From: Rhodobacteraceae bacterium D3-12
GTDB lineage: Bacteria; Pseudomonadota; Alphaproteobacteria; Rhodobacterales; Rhodobacteraceae
Assembly: GCA_025916135.1 (NCBI GenBank)
Contig: CP104793.1
Span: 2,542,001-2,606,000 of the forward strand
Direction of reading: 5' to 3'
DNA: 64,000 bases
In this document: positions 1 through 8,759 of the stretch, piece after piece
Layout of the letters: the number at the start of each line of letters is the position of its first letter
Numbering within the stretch: the stretch's first letter is position 1
Program-made: the position numbers and the translations under genes
Notes under the pieces: model-generated
The model's database searches: none
Seen by the model: the letters and a program-made list of their open reading frames with translations, nothing else
Told to the model about the DNA's origin: nothing

Positions 1-864
1 CCCGTCAACCCGATCGACGATGCACAAGACATCCGTTCGGAGATGCTCTCGACCATGAAACGCATGGGCATGAAGGTCGACAAACACCACCACGAAGTGG
101 CCTCCTGCCAGCACGAACTCGGCCTGATCTTCGGCTCGCTGACCGAACAGGCGGACGAGCTTCAGAAATACAAATACGTGATCCACAACGTGGCCGCCGC
201 CTATGGCAAATCGGCGACGTTCATGCCCAAGCCGATCTATGGCGACAACGGCACCGGTATGCACGTCAACATGTCGATCTGGAAAGACGGCAAGCCGCTC
301 TTTGCTGGCGACAAATATGCTGACCTCAGCCAAGAAGCCCTCTACTTCATCGGTGGCATTCTGAAGCACGCGAAGACGCTCAACGCCTTCACCAACCCGT
401 CGACCAACTCTTACAAGCGTTTGATCCCGGGTTTCGAAGCACCTGTTCTGCGCGCCTACTCGGCTCGCAACCGTTCGGGCTGTGTTCGTATTCCTTGGAC
501 AGAATCGCCCAAAGCCAAGCGCGTTGAGGCCCGCTTCCCTGATCCGGCGGCGAACCCCTATCTCTGCTTTGCCGCCCTGCTGATGGCTGGCCTTGACGGC
601 ATCAAGTCGAAAATCGACCCCGGCGAAGCCATGGATAAAAACCTCTATGACCTGCCCGCAGAAGAGCTGGCCGACATCCCGACCGTCTGCGGCTCGCTGC
701 GCGAAGCTCTTGACGCTTTGGCCTCGGATCACGACTTCCTGCTCGCTGGTGACGTCTTCACCAAGGATCAGATCGACGGTTACATCGACCTGAAAATGGA
801 AGAAGTTGAGCTTTATGAGCACACGCCTCACCCGGTTGAATTCGGCATGTACTACAGCTGCTGA
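1..864 (+). CDS. glnA: Glutamine synthetase type I, C-terminal part (partial)
   Basis: Makes glutamine from glutamate, ammonia and ATP in the cytoplasm, the entry point of nitrogen assimilation. The reading frame is open from base 1, so the start and the N-terminal beta-grasp domain lie outside the window. About 287 residues of the catalytic domain remain. The conserved stretch [10 protein letters not shown] is followed by the [15 protein letters not shown] block. The NLYDLP motif carries the tyrosine (codon 646-648) that is adenylylated in GlnE-regulated enzymes, so post-translational control is likely. The protein ends in the usual way and a strong terminator follows. A glnB gene would be expected upstream but cannot be seen. 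Confidence 0.97.
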   Translation, partial: PVNPIDDAQDIRSEMLSTMKRMGMKVDKHHHEVASCQHELGLIFGSLTEQADELQKYKYVIHNVAAAYGKSATFMPKPIYGDNGTGMHVNMSIWKDGKPLFAGDKYADLSQEALYFIGGILKHAKTLNAFTNPSTNSYKRLIPGFEAPVLRAYSARNRSGCVRIPWTESPKAKRVEARFPDPAANPYLCFAALLMAGLDGIKSKIDPGEAMDKNLYDLPAEELADIPTVCGSLREALDALASDHDFLLAGDVFTKDQIDGYIDLKMEEVELYEHTPHPVEFGMYYSC

Positions 865-906
865 GGTAAAGTGGGCGAATGCCCACCCTTTGAACCAAAA
901 ACCAAA

Positions 907-938
907 AAGGGCGCTTCGCAAAGCGCCCTTTTTTCTTT
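907..938 (+). terminator. Rho-independent terminator after glnA
   Basis: A perfect 10-bp stem (907-916 pairing with 921-930) with a four-base loop is followed by a run of T (929-938, one C interrupting). It sits 42 bases after the glnA stop. The convergent carbonic anhydrase gene ends at 957, so the element may also serve that gene on the other strand. Confidence 0.9.
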
Positions 939-956
939 GCTATACGTGTTCCGAAG

Positions 957-1508
957 TCATTTTGAACCGAACACCTTCGCCAACGCTTCGATCTGTTCGG
1001 CGCTCAACCGTTCACGCCCCTCCCCATAGTTCTGTGCGTTCATCTCGTAGAATCGCGCATTGCCAAGGTTTGCCGCGCCGCAATCGCGGGTGCCGACCTG
1101 TTTTGCAGGAACCCCCGCAATGATCGAATTTTCGGGAAACTCGGCGTTCTCCGTTACGATGGAATGACCCGCGACAATGGAATTCGCCCCGATCTTTGCC
1201 CCATCCATGATCGTGGCGTTAATTCCGATCAGGCACCGATCACCAATTTCGCATCCATGCAACGTAACGTGATGCGTGATCGAGCAGTCCTCGCCTACTA
1301 TTGTCGGCGTGAAATTGCCCACATGGATCATCACGAAATCCTGAATGTTGCTGCGCGCGCCGATGCGAATTTCATACATCTCCGCCCGCGTCACCACATT
1401 GGGCCAAACCGACGCCCCCTGCCCAATATATACCTTGCCATAAAGCTGCGCACTGTCATGCACCATCGCCGGATTATCCAGCACTACGTCCTTGCCAATA
1501 TGTCCCAT
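957..1508 (-). CDS. Gamma-carbonic anhydrase family hexapeptide-repeat protein
   Basis: This is a 183-residue left-handed beta-helix protein with repeated I-G-x-x hexapeptides between about residues 15 and 135. Members bind a metal between subunits of a trimer, and some hydrate CO2. The expected histidine ligands are visible: one in the MIHVG stretch and two in the THHVTLHGC stretch. The GDRCLIGINATIMDGAKIG block is typical of the CaiE/PaaY/YrdA branch. The ATG at 1508 has a GGGAGG ribosome site just upstream. The gene stands alone, converging on glnA and divergent from the lytic transglycosylase. The enzymatic activity is not proven by sequence, as several relatives act on other substrates. 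Confidence 0.9.
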   Translation of the reverse strand: MGHIGKDVVLDNPAMVHDSAQLYGKVYIGQGASVWPNVVTRAEMYEIRIGARSNIQDFVMIHVGNFTPTIVGEDCSITHHVTLHGCEIGDRCLIGINATIMDGAKIGANSIVAGHSIVTENAEFPENSIIAGVPAKQVGTRDCGAANLGNARFYEMNAQNYGEGRERLSAEQIEALAKVFGSK

Positions 1509-1703
1509 CGCTGCCTCCCTTGCGCGTTAAAAGCACCCTAACGTGCGCAGACACCCTCGCGTCAATTCGGTCTGATGCGTTGGAATTGGGTTGACGCAGC
1601 GTTTTTTCCCCGTGGCAAGTCATGTATTCGGGCTTGGCCTTCTGCGGCCTTCACCTGTAATCTCCTGCCTATAAAGGAATCTGATTTGTCGGGAGTATTT
1701 TTC

Positions 1704-2516
1704 ATGCGGTTTTCCAAGCGTTTTTCACTGTCTCTGGCTGTGCCAGCTCTTGTGCTTTCCCTTACAGCCCCGCTTCAGGCCGCCAATTGCGGCAATACGG
1801 CATCGGGCTTCAACGCATGGAAAGCCGCCTTCGCCAAGGAGGCCCGAAAAGCAGGCGTGAAAAAACGCGGCCTTCAGGCCCTTGCTGCATCCCGCTATGC
1901 CAGCCGCACAATTGCTGCTGACCGCAATCAGAAAAGCTTCCGCTACAGCCTTCAGAAATTCATGAAGATCCGTGGCACCAACGCGATCATCGCCCAAGGA
2001 CGCAAACGCAAAGCACGCAACGCGGGCTTTTACGCCAGCCTTGAAAAGCAATTTGGCGTGCCCGCCGGTGTGATCATCGCAATTCACGGCATGGAAACCG
2101 GGTTCGGCAATTTCATGGGCGACAGCAATGTCGTCTCCGCCATCGTGACCCTCACCTATGATTGCCGCCGCTCCGATTTCTTTCGCCCGCATGCCATTGG
2201 CGCGCTGAAGCTGGTAGATCGCGGTTCGATCTCACCCAACACAAAAGGAGCCAAGCACGGTGAGCTAGGGCACACCCAATTTCTACCCGGCAATGCCATG
2301 GCTTATGGCGTTGATGCAAATGGCGACGGGCGCGTTGATTTTTACAATCAATCCGATGCGCTTGCGTCGACAGCGAATTACCTGCGCGCAAAAGGTTGGA
2401 AGCCCGGTCAAAGCTATCAAAAAGGCTCGCACAACTACCGCGTTCTAAAAGAATGGAACGCCGCCAGCGTATATCAACAGTCTCTTGCCATCATGGGCGC
2501 CAAAATCGACGGCTAA
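1704..2516 (+). CDS. Lytic murein transglycosylase (MltB/SLT_2 type)
   Basis: Predicted to cleave the glycan strand of peptidoglycan in the periplasm to leave a 1,6-anhydro end. The product is 270 residues from the ATG at 1704, where a Lys/Arg-containing N-terminus, a hydrophobic core and a QAAN cleavage region form a signal peptide; the upstream in-frame start at 1575 would put extra residues in front of it. The catalytic glutamate is in the HGMETGFG stretch, followed by the conserved SAIVTLTYDCRRSDFF region and the GELGHTQFLPGNAMAYGVDANGDG motif of the family. There is no lipobox, so it is probably soluble rather than anchored. It is divergent from the carbonic anhydrase gene. Confidence 0.9.
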   Translation: MRFSKRFSLSLAVPALVLSLTAPLQAANCGNTASGFNAWKAAFAKEARKAGVKKRGLQALAASRYASRTIAADRNQKSFRYSLQKFMKIRGTNAIIAQGRKRKARNAGFYASLEKQFGVPAGVIIAIHGMETGFGNFMGDSNVVSAIVTLTYDCRRSDFFRPHAIGALKLVDRGSISPNTKGAKHGELGHTQFLPGNAMAYGVDANGDGRVDFYNQSDALASTANYLRAKGWKPGQSYQKGSHNYRVLKEWNAASVYQQSLAIMGAKIDG

Positions 2517-2717
2517 TCGGTGATACGGGCCGGTCCACTTGACAGGCCCGCATCCCATCCCTATCTGCTGCCTTCGTGGTGCAGGCCCCTGCCGTCCGCG
2601 GGCCTTTGGCCTTTGGTGAAGCCCTGTTTAAGAACTGTCCCCCTCTCTGACCCCGATGGTCACGAGCAGGCGGCAATGCGGGCCCCGTCTCTTCCCATGA
2701 CCCACGGGAGCAGAAAA

Positions 2718-3152
2718 ATGACAGACTTTATACCCTCACCTGACGGGCTAAAAACGTTGGCCAAACGCCTGCGCGAAGCCATGGCCTATGCCGGCACCCC
2801 TCTCAGCCATTCAGAGGCCCTCGAAACAGTTGCAAGACAGCACGGCTTTCGCGACTGGAACACCGCTCAAGCAAGCGCCAAGCGGCAAAACCCAGCGCCA
2901 AGGTGGCAGATCGGCCAAGCTGTGACAGGCCGCTACCTCGGCCACGCTTTCACCGCGCGCATTAAATCGGCAACCGAAAGCACCGGAGGTTTTTGGCGTT
3001 TGACGTTGGTTTTTGACCAGCCAGTTGACGTTGTGGCCTCCAAGGCGTTCTCGAACTTCCGCCGACAAGTCTCCTGCGTCATCAATGGCCAGGGTGTCAC
3101 GCACGAACGAACGTCAGACGGCACACCCCATATGGTGCTGTTTGCGACTTGA
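2718..3152 (+). CDS. Glyoxalase-superfamily small protein (Glyoxalase_8-type)
   Basis: A 144-residue cytoplasmic protein. The N-terminal part has the LKxxAKRLREAM helix, then SHSEALETVARQHGFRDWNTAQA, a motif I know from proteins annotated as glyoxalase superfamily in Rhodobacteraceae. The C-terminal half is beta-rich and ends GTPHMVLFAT. No metal site can be assigned with confidence, so the reaction is unknown. The ATG at 2718 follows a GGGAGCAG ribosome site; an in-frame start at 2520 would add 66 residues of low-complexity sequence that resemble no protein family. Confidence 0.75.
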   Translation: MTDFIPSPDGLKTLAKRLREAMAYAGTPLSHSEALETVARQHGFRDWNTAQASAKRQNPAPRWQIGQAVTGRYLGHAFTARIKSATESTGGFWRLTLVFDQPVDVVASKAFSNFRRQVSCVINGQGVTHERTSDGTPHMVLFAT

Positions 3153-3175
3153 ACCTGATCGGGGGCGGTGCATTT

Positions 3176-3937
3176 TTATCCGCCTCCGATCACATCCGAT
3201 CTGTGCAAAACATGGGTGTGGATGCCAAACACCACAGCATCGGTCGCCGGCAACCGGCGGATCGTCTGCAATTCTGAACGGAGATACGGCAAATCCTGCG
3301 CCTCCCGCTCTTCGCGCCGGGCATCTTGCCGACGCGGCTGGTGTAGCTCGGGGTCTTGATACCAAAGCGCGTTGAACCGCCAAAGCGGGCGTTCAGCCCG
3401 CACCCCATCAAACAAGCGCTGCACCCGCTTAGCAATATTCTCATCATAGCTATCAACGGGAATATGAATGCCAACCAACGGGCGCATGAATTTCTCGTCA
3501 AGGCTCCAACTCGCTGGAAAGCACAGCACAGCAGCCGTTAGCACATGCTCGTCTTCTCCCTCTGCTTTTTGCAGCAGACAGAAATCTTCTTGCGCCAACT
3601 GTCCAACCGTCGCCAACGGGTCGCTCCAATCGATTGCCACACTGACACCATCAGGCCTTGAAATCCGCTCACCCTCGCGCGCAAACCCCGGCTTTTCCAA
3701 TTGCGCCGCAATGACCAATGAGAGCAGCTCTTCCGCCGCTGCGCGCCCGCCGTCACTCATTGCGATAACCTTGGACCGCGCGCCTTGGATCAATTCCTCG
3801 CGGCGGCGCATCTGCCCTGCAAAGGCCTCATCCACGCGCAACCAGTCCGCCCTTTCAAGCGGTGCGATACCGGGCAAGGGCTTGGGCACCAGCGGATCAT
3901 ACGGCAATTGCTTTTGGAGAATCTCGTCGCGTCTCAT
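3176..3937 (-). CDS. Heme-dependent oxidative N-demethylase-like protein (DUF3445)
   Basis: A 253-residue protein of the DUF3445 family. The characterised member is the heme-PAS subunit of a dimethylamine-type oxidative N-demethylase. Matching regions are the N-terminal LPGIAPLERADWLRVDEAFAGQM stretch, the central SWSLDEKFMRPLVGIHIPVDSYDE block, and the ERPLWRFNALWYQDPELHQPRR motif. The other subunits of the characterised complex are not next to it, so it is either an orphan or works with distant partners. It is divergent from dddP, with 115 bases between the two starts. The family call is firm; the substrate is not. Confidence 0.8.
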   Translation of the reverse strand: MRRDEILQKQLPYDPLVPKPLPGIAPLERADWLRVDEAFAGQMRRREELIQGARSKVIAMSDGGRAAAEELLSLVIAAQLEKPGFAREGERISRPDGVSVAIDWSDPLATVGQLAQEDFCLLQKAEGEDEHVLTAAVLCFPASWSLDEKFMRPLVGIHIPVDSYDENIAKRVQRLFDGVRAERPLWRFNALWYQDPELHQPRRQDARREEREAQDLPYLRSELQTIRRLPATDAVVFGIHTHVLHRSDVIGGG

Positions 3938-4052
3938 GCCCTTTGCTAAGACACCGCTTCCGGGAAATCATCCCAAAAACGCCATCCCGCGTCGTAATCG
4001 AAATAGCCAACCGGCCTGCCCTCCGCTCGACTACGCCCAAGGGAGGCTTCGC

Positions 4053-5393
4053 ATGAACCACTATAGCGATATACGCAAGATTGATCCCACCCGCGGCCAA
4101 ACATTGGGAGATGGCACTCCCAACGATAAGGACCGCATCGAAATCGGACCCACCCAACTCGCATTTGAGGAATGGGCGGCAGCGAGCCTCGAATTGCCCA
4201 ACCTGCCCCGGATGCGCGAATTCCGCTGGCAACGCCTCACCAACGCAATCGTTGAACGGGGCTATGGTGGGCTCCTAATGTTTGATCCCCTCAACATCCG
4301 CTACGCCACCGACAGCACCAACATGCAGCTTTGGAACACCCACAACCCCTTTCGCGCGGTACTGCTTTGTGCCGATGGCTATATGGTCATCTGGGATTAC
4401 AAGAATGCGCCCTTCCTCAGCACTTTCAACCCACTTGTGCGAGAGCAACGCGCAGGCGCTGATCTGTTTTATTTTGATCGCGGCGACAGGGCTGCGGCGC
4501 AGGCCGGTGTTTTTGCCAACGAGGTCCGCTCCCTCATCTCAGAGCACGCTGGCAGCAACACGCGCCTTGCTGTTGATAAAGTCATGTTACACGGGTTGCG
4601 CGCGCTCGAAGCCCAAGGCTTCGAGATCATGGAAGGTGAAGAAGTCACGGAAAAAACCCGCGCTATTAAAGGTCCAGACGAGATCAAAGCGATGCGATGC
4701 GCCAACCACGCTTGTGAAACATCTGTCCGGTTGATGGAGAATTTTGCTCGCGAAATGGTGCCACAGGGGCAAACCAGTGAAAACGACATCTGGGCGGTGC
4801 TACATGCCGAAAACATCCGACGCGGCGGTGAATGGATCGAAACGCGGCTGTTGTCCTCTGGCCCCCGCACCAATCCGTGGTTTCAGGAATGCGGCCCAAG
4901 AATTGTCCAAAACAACGAGATCATTGCCTTCGACACCGATCTGATTTCGTCCTACGGCATTTGCATCGACATTTCACGCACCTGGTGGGTTGGGGATAAT
5001 AAACCCACCAACGCAATGGTTTACGCGATGCGCCATGCCCATGAACACATCATGACCAACATGGAAATGCTGCGTCCCGGCGTCACCATCCCCGAACTGA
5101 CCGCCAATGCGCACCGGCTTGACGAGAAATTTCAAAAACAGAAATACGGCTGCCTGATGCATGGGGTCGGCCTCTGCGATGAATGGCCGCTCGTCGCCTA
5201 TCCGGACAAAGCCGTCGACGGCGCTTTCGATTACGCCCTCGAACCCGGCATGGTGCTCTGTGTCGAGGCCGCCGTGGGCGAAGACGGCGGTGATTTTTCC
5301 ATCAAGCTCGAAGATCAGGTGCTCATTACCGAAACCGGTTATGAAAGGCTTACAACTTACCCCTTTGACCCGGCGCTAATGGGAGAAACCTGA
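4053..5393 (+). CDS. dddP: DMSP lyase DddP (M24 peptidase fold)
   Basis: Predicted to cleave dimethylsulfoniopropionate to dimethyl sulfide and acrylate in the cytoplasm. The 446-residue product has the M24 creatinase/aminopeptidase-P layout: an N-terminal domain with the WNTHNPFRA stretch and a C-terminal metal domain with RTNPWFQECGPR and FDTDLISSYGICIDISR. The segment GCLMHGVGLCDEWP contains His370 and Asp376. In my recollection these correspond to the metal-binding His371 and catalytic Asp377 of the Roseobacter lacuscaerulensis DddP structure. That aspartate separates DddP from ordinary M24 peptidases. The ATG at 4053 has a GGGAGG site 7 bases upstream; the longer in-frame extension to 3468 overlaps the opposite gene and is not credible. 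No acrylate-handling gene is adjacent. Confidence 0.93.
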   Translation: MNHYSDIRKIDPTRGQTLGDGTPNDKDRIEIGPTQLAFEEWAAASLELPNLPRMREFRWQRLTNAIVERGYGGLLMFDPLNIRYATDSTNMQLWNTHNPFRAVLLCADGYMVIWDYKNAPFLSTFNPLVREQRAGADLFYFDRGDRAAAQAGVFANEVRSLISEHAGSNTRLAVDKVMLHGLRALEAQGFEIMEGEEVTEKTRAIKGPDEIKAMRCANHACETSVRLMENFAREMVPQGQTSENDIWAVLHAENIRRGGEWIETRLLSSGPRTNPWFQECGPRIVQNNEIIAFDTDLISSYGICIDISRTWWVGDNKPTNAMVYAMRHAHEHIMTNMEMLRPGVTIPELTANAHRLDEKFQKQKYGCLMHGVGLCDEWPLVAYPDKAVDGAFDYALEPGMVLCVEAAVGEDGGDFSIKLEDQVLITETGYERLTTYPFDPALMGET

Positions 5394-5498
5394 TCTCATC
5401 GCCCCCTTACACTCCGCGTCACACCCCCGTGACCCGCTTGTCACATCCCTTGTCATTGTCTCCGCCGCCGCCCACTCTACAAGGCGAAAGGACATGTC

Positions 5499-6728
5499 AT
5501 GAATACCCGACGCATCACCTTCCCCGGGCATAACGGGGTCGAACTGGCCGCACGCCTTGATTTGCCTTCTGGCCCGCATCTGGCCACAGCACTTTTCGCG
5601 CATTGCTTCACCTGTTCCAAGGACATCCCTGCTGCGCGACGTATCGCGGGGCGTCTCACTGCAGCAGGCATCGCTGTGCTCAGGTTCGATTTCACCGGGC
5701 TAGGCCACTCCGAAGGTGAATTCGCCAATACCACCTTCAGCACAAATCTCGAAGACCTGCGCGCCGCCTCGCGCTGGCTCGAGAGCGAGGGCATGGCACC
5801 CGACCTGCTGATCGGTCATTCCCTTGGCGGAGCCGCAATGCTGCGCGTGGCCGCTGATATCCCGTCCAGCCGGGCAGTCGCCACCATTGGTGCGCCTTTC
5901 GATCCTGCACATGTCACGCAAAACTTTTCTGACTCCATCGACACGATTTGCACGCAGGGTCACGCCAAGGTCGAACTGGGCGGGCGGCCCTTTACAATTG
6001 GCCGCGCTTTTCTTGACGATATATCAAGCCATGACATGCAGGCCGCGGTTGCCAAGCTGGGCAAAGCCCTGTTGATCATGCACGCCCCGCGTGACGCCAT
6101 TGTCGGCATCGACAATGCGGCCGAAATCTTCCGTGCCGCCAAACACCCCAAAAGCTTCGTCACCTTGGATGAAGCCGACCATTTGATCAGCCGCCCGGAT
6201 GATGCAGAATATGCCGCAGGTGTCATCGTTACTTGGGCGAAGCGCTATCTCGGCCTGCGCCCGCCTGCCCCGCCCCCCGGCGCGCCCGAAGACATCACCC
6301 GCGTCAGTGAAGCTGATCCTGCCGGTTTTCTTCAGGATATCATGTCCGGCCCTCACCACCACGCGCTGGCTGATGAGCCCGAAGCCTATGGCGGCACCAA
6401 CCGAGGCATGTCGCCCTATGGGTTCCTGTCTGCCGGTCTCGGGGCCTGCACGTCTATGACGATCCGCATGTATGCCCGTCGCAAGGGCTGGCCGCTGGAG
6501 CATGTCAGCGTCGATGTGCATCACGCCAAAGTCCACGCACAGGACGCAAGCGCCGGAAACAGCGACAAAATCGACGAGTTTCGCCGCGAGGTTACCCTCA
6601 CCGGGAGCCTGAGTGTGGATCAGCGCGCTAGACTGCTGGAAATCGCAGATCGTTGCCCGGTTCATCGCACGCTTGAACGATCCTCTGAAATCATCACCAC
6701 ACTGGCGGACGCATCGCAGCCGGCTTGA
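5499..6728 (+). CDS. Bifunctional alpha/beta hydrolase / OsmC family protein
   Basis: A 409-residue fusion. Residues 1-255 form an alpha/beta hydrolase with the nucleophile elbow GHSLGG and a late acidic/His pair near DEADHL. Residues 275-405 form an OsmC/Ohr domain whose two redox cysteines are in GLGACTSMTIRMYARRK and ADRCPVHRTL. OsmC proteins reduce organic hydroperoxides, so the fusion may hydrolyse and reduce lipid peroxide esters. That combined role is inference. The gene follows dddP on the same strand with a 105-base gap and its own AAGG-type ribosome site, so co-transcription is possible. Confidence 0.9.
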   Translation: MNTRRITFPGHNGVELAARLDLPSGPHLATALFAHCFTCSKDIPAARRIAGRLTAAGIAVLRFDFTGLGHSEGEFANTTFSTNLEDLRAASRWLESEGMAPDLLIGHSLGGAAMLRVAADIPSSRAVATIGAPFDPAHVTQNFSDSIDTICTQGHAKVELGGRPFTIGRAFLDDISSHDMQAAVAKLGKALLIMHAPRDAIVGIDNAAEIFRAAKHPKSFVTLDEADHLISRPDDAEYAAGVIVTWAKRYLGLRPPAPPPGAPEDITRVSEADPAGFLQDIMSGPHHHALADEPEAYGGTNRGMSPYGFLSAGLGACTSMTIRMYARRKGWPLEHVSVDVHHAKVHAQDASAGNSDKIDEFRREVTLTGSLSVDQRARLLEIADRCPVHRTLERSSEIITTLADASQPA

Positions 6729-6752
6729 ACCGCGAACACGCGCCCCCTCAAA

Positions 6753-6788
6753 CAGAGAAAGCCGGTCACTGCGCCCGCGCTTTCTCTG
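6753..6788. other. Perfect inverted repeat after the OsmC fusion gene
   Basis: Ten-base arms (6753-6762 and 6779-6788) match perfectly around a 16-base loop, 25 bases after the stop codon. No T-run follows on the plus strand, so it may be a Rho-assisted stop or an mRNA 3' end stabiliser. The rest of the 257-base gap before purB shows no convincing gene. Confidence 0.5.
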
Positions 6789-6985
6789 CAAGGTGGCCGC
6801 TTTTCAAGCTTTCGATCGCGTCCACCGGCACACGGGTTTGCGCGATTTCCCGCATTCCATCCGGGCATTCTGTCCCATTGCTTCGCTCGCGCCTTGTTCA
6901 TTTGGCGCCATCGCTCTAAACCGCCCCTGACAACAGGGGCCGCGCCACCCGTCCTGCCCCGCACACAACGCAACGAGGCCGCATT

Positions 6986-8290
6986 ATGATCCCCCGCTAT
7001 TCCCGCCCCGAAATGGTCGCCATCTGGTCCCCGGAAACCAAGTTCCGCATCTGGTACGAAATCGAAGCCCATGCATGCGATGCGATGGCCGATCTCGGCG
7101 TGATCCCGCGCGAGAATGCCGAAGCTGTCTGGAAAGCCAAAGATGTCGAATTCGACGTCGCCCGCATTGATGAAATCGAAGCCGTGACCAAACATGACGT
7201 CATCGCCTTCCTGACGCATCTGGCCGAACATGTCGGCTCCGAAGAGGCCCGCTTCGTGCATCAGGGCATGACCTCATCAGATGTGCTCGACACCTGCCTC
7301 AACGTGCAACTTGTGCGTGCCGCCGACATTCTCCTCGCCGATATGGAAGCGCTACTCGCCGCCCTTAAACGCCGCGCATTAGAGCATAAGATGACCCTGC
7401 GCGTTGGCCGCTCGCACGGCATTCATGCTGAACCGACGACAATGGGCCTGACCTTCGCTCGGTTTTACGCCGAAATGGACCGCAACTTGACCCGCCTGCG
7501 CACCGCCCGCGAAGAAATCGCCACCGGTGCCATTTCCGGCGCGGTTGGCACCTTCGCAAACATCGATCCGCGCGTCGAAGAGCATGTCTGCGAACAGCTC
7601 GGCCTGTCCCCCGAACCAATCAGCACCCAAGTAATCCCACGCGACCGCCATGCCGCCTTCTTCGCCTGCCTCGGCGTGATAGCCTCGTCGATCGAAAACG
7701 TGGCCATCGAAATCCGCCACATGCAACGGACCGAAGTGCTCGAAGGTGCCGAGTTTTTCTCAATGGGCCAGAAGGGCTCATCGGCAATGCCGCACAAGAA
7801 AAACCCGGTGCTGACCGAGAACCTCACCGGCCTCGCCCGCCTTGTGCGCATGGCGGTGGTTCCTGCGATGGAAAACGTGGCGCTCTGGCACGAGCGCGAC
7901 ATCTCGCATTCCTCCGTCGAACGCATGATCGGCCCCGACGCCACCGTAACGCTCGACTTTGCCCTCGCGCGCCTCACCGGTGTGATCGACAAGATGTTGA
8001 TTTTCCCTGAAAACATGCTCGACAACATGAACAAATTCCCCGGGCTCGTGATGAGCCAACGAGTCCTTCTCGCTCTCACACAGGCAGGCGTCAGCCGCGA
8101 AGACGCCTATTCCATGGTGCAGCGCAATGCGCTCAAGGTTTGGGAACACCGCACCGACTTCAAAGAAGAGCTACTTGGCGATGCCGACGTCGTCGCAGCT
8201 CTCGGCGCGGATCAGATCGAAGCGAAATTCGATATGGATTATCACACCAAGCACGTCGATACGATCTTTAAGCGCGTGTTTGGAGACTAA
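6986..8290 (+). CDS. purB: Adenylosuccinate lyase
   Basis: Acts twice in purine synthesis: it releases fumarate from SAICAR and from adenylosuccinate. The 434 residues match the usual length for the alphaproteobacterial enzyme. The N-terminus MIPRYSRPEMVAIW, the TSSDVLDTCLNVQL region, the SHGIHAEPTTMGL segment with the catalytic histidine, and the superfamily signature GSSAMPHKKNP are all present. The start has a plausible upstream purine-rich stretch. It is followed by a small secreted protein gene, which may be co-transcribed. Confidence 0.97.
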   Translation: MIPRYSRPEMVAIWSPETKFRIWYEIEAHACDAMADLGVIPRENAEAVWKAKDVEFDVARIDEIEAVTKHDVIAFLTHLAEHVGSEEARFVHQGMTSSDVLDTCLNVQLVRAADILLADMEALLAALKRRALEHKMTLRVGRSHGIHAEPTTMGLTFARFYAEMDRNLTRLRTAREEIATGAISGAVGTFANIDPRVEEHVCEQLGLSPEPISTQVIPRDRHAAFFACLGVIASSIENVAIEIRHMQRTEVLEGAEFFSMGQKGSSAMPHKKNPVLTENLTGLARLVRMAVVPAMENVALWHERDISHSSVERMIGPDATVTLDFALARLTGVIDKMLIFPENMLDNMNKFPGLVMSQRVLLALTQAGVSREDAYSMVQRNALKVWEHRTDFKEELLGDADVVAALGADQIEAKFDMDYHTKHVDTIFKRVFGD

Positions 8291-8330
8291 ACCAACCCAC
8301 CCTTTCTCACGGTCTAAACACCCAACCCCT

Positions 8331-8398
8331 CAACGCCCGCCACAGGCATCCCACCACGCCTCTTGCGCCTTACAGCGCATCGGTGTCGGCGGGCGTTG
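8331..8398. repeat. Inverted repeat with 11-bp arms downstream of purB
   Basis: Arms 8331-8341 and 8388-8398 are perfect reverse complements separated by 46 bases. They lie between purB and the small secreted protein gene. The pair could form a long stem-loop in the mRNA or mark a small RNA. No T-run follows. Confidence 0.45.
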
Positions 8399-8497
8399 TG
8401 CAAGAACATGCCCATGAAATGGCTGGTTCAAACGAAAAGGAAGCACCGCCAACGGTTTTGTGCTATTCTATCCTCACAATCTACGAGAGGACTCCTT

Positions 8498-8647
8498 ATG
8501 AACCTTAAGTTGACAGTTATTGCCCTCATCTTGGCCCCGTCGTTCGCGCTGGCTTGTCCCGCGCACGACCAACACGCCATGTCCTGCGCAGAAGGCATGT
8601 CTTTTGATGCCGCCTCAAGCACATGCGAACCACAAACCAACAGCTGA
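8498..8647 (+). CDS. Small secreted cysteine-containing protein
   Basis: A 49-residue product with a clear signal peptide (MNLKLTVIALILAPSFALA) and a mature part of about 30 residues holding three cysteines (CPAHDQHAMSC...C). The ATG at 8498 has a GAGAGGA ribosome site 7 bases upstream. The GMSFDAASSTCEP pattern resembles the edge of small chitin-binding-type modules, but the sequence is too short to call. Function unknown; periplasmic or extracellular. Its position after purB seems to be by chance of transcription rather than pathway. Confidence 0.65.
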   Translation: MNLKLTVIALILAPSFALACPAHDQHAMSCAEGMSFDAASSTCEPQTNS

Positions 8648-8759
8648 CACTTCGCTTTTAATCCAAGCCGTGCCGGTTGTTTTTGCACCTGCTTTCAGGT
8701 GTTCTTTACCTATTGATGGGTAACCTGACGCCAATCCAGGCCGATCAGAGGACCCTCAC

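Noticed and set aside
6725-6919. A 64-codon plus-strand frame between the OsmC fusion and purB
   Set aside because: Overlaps the inverted repeat, has no ribosome site and no family resemblance.
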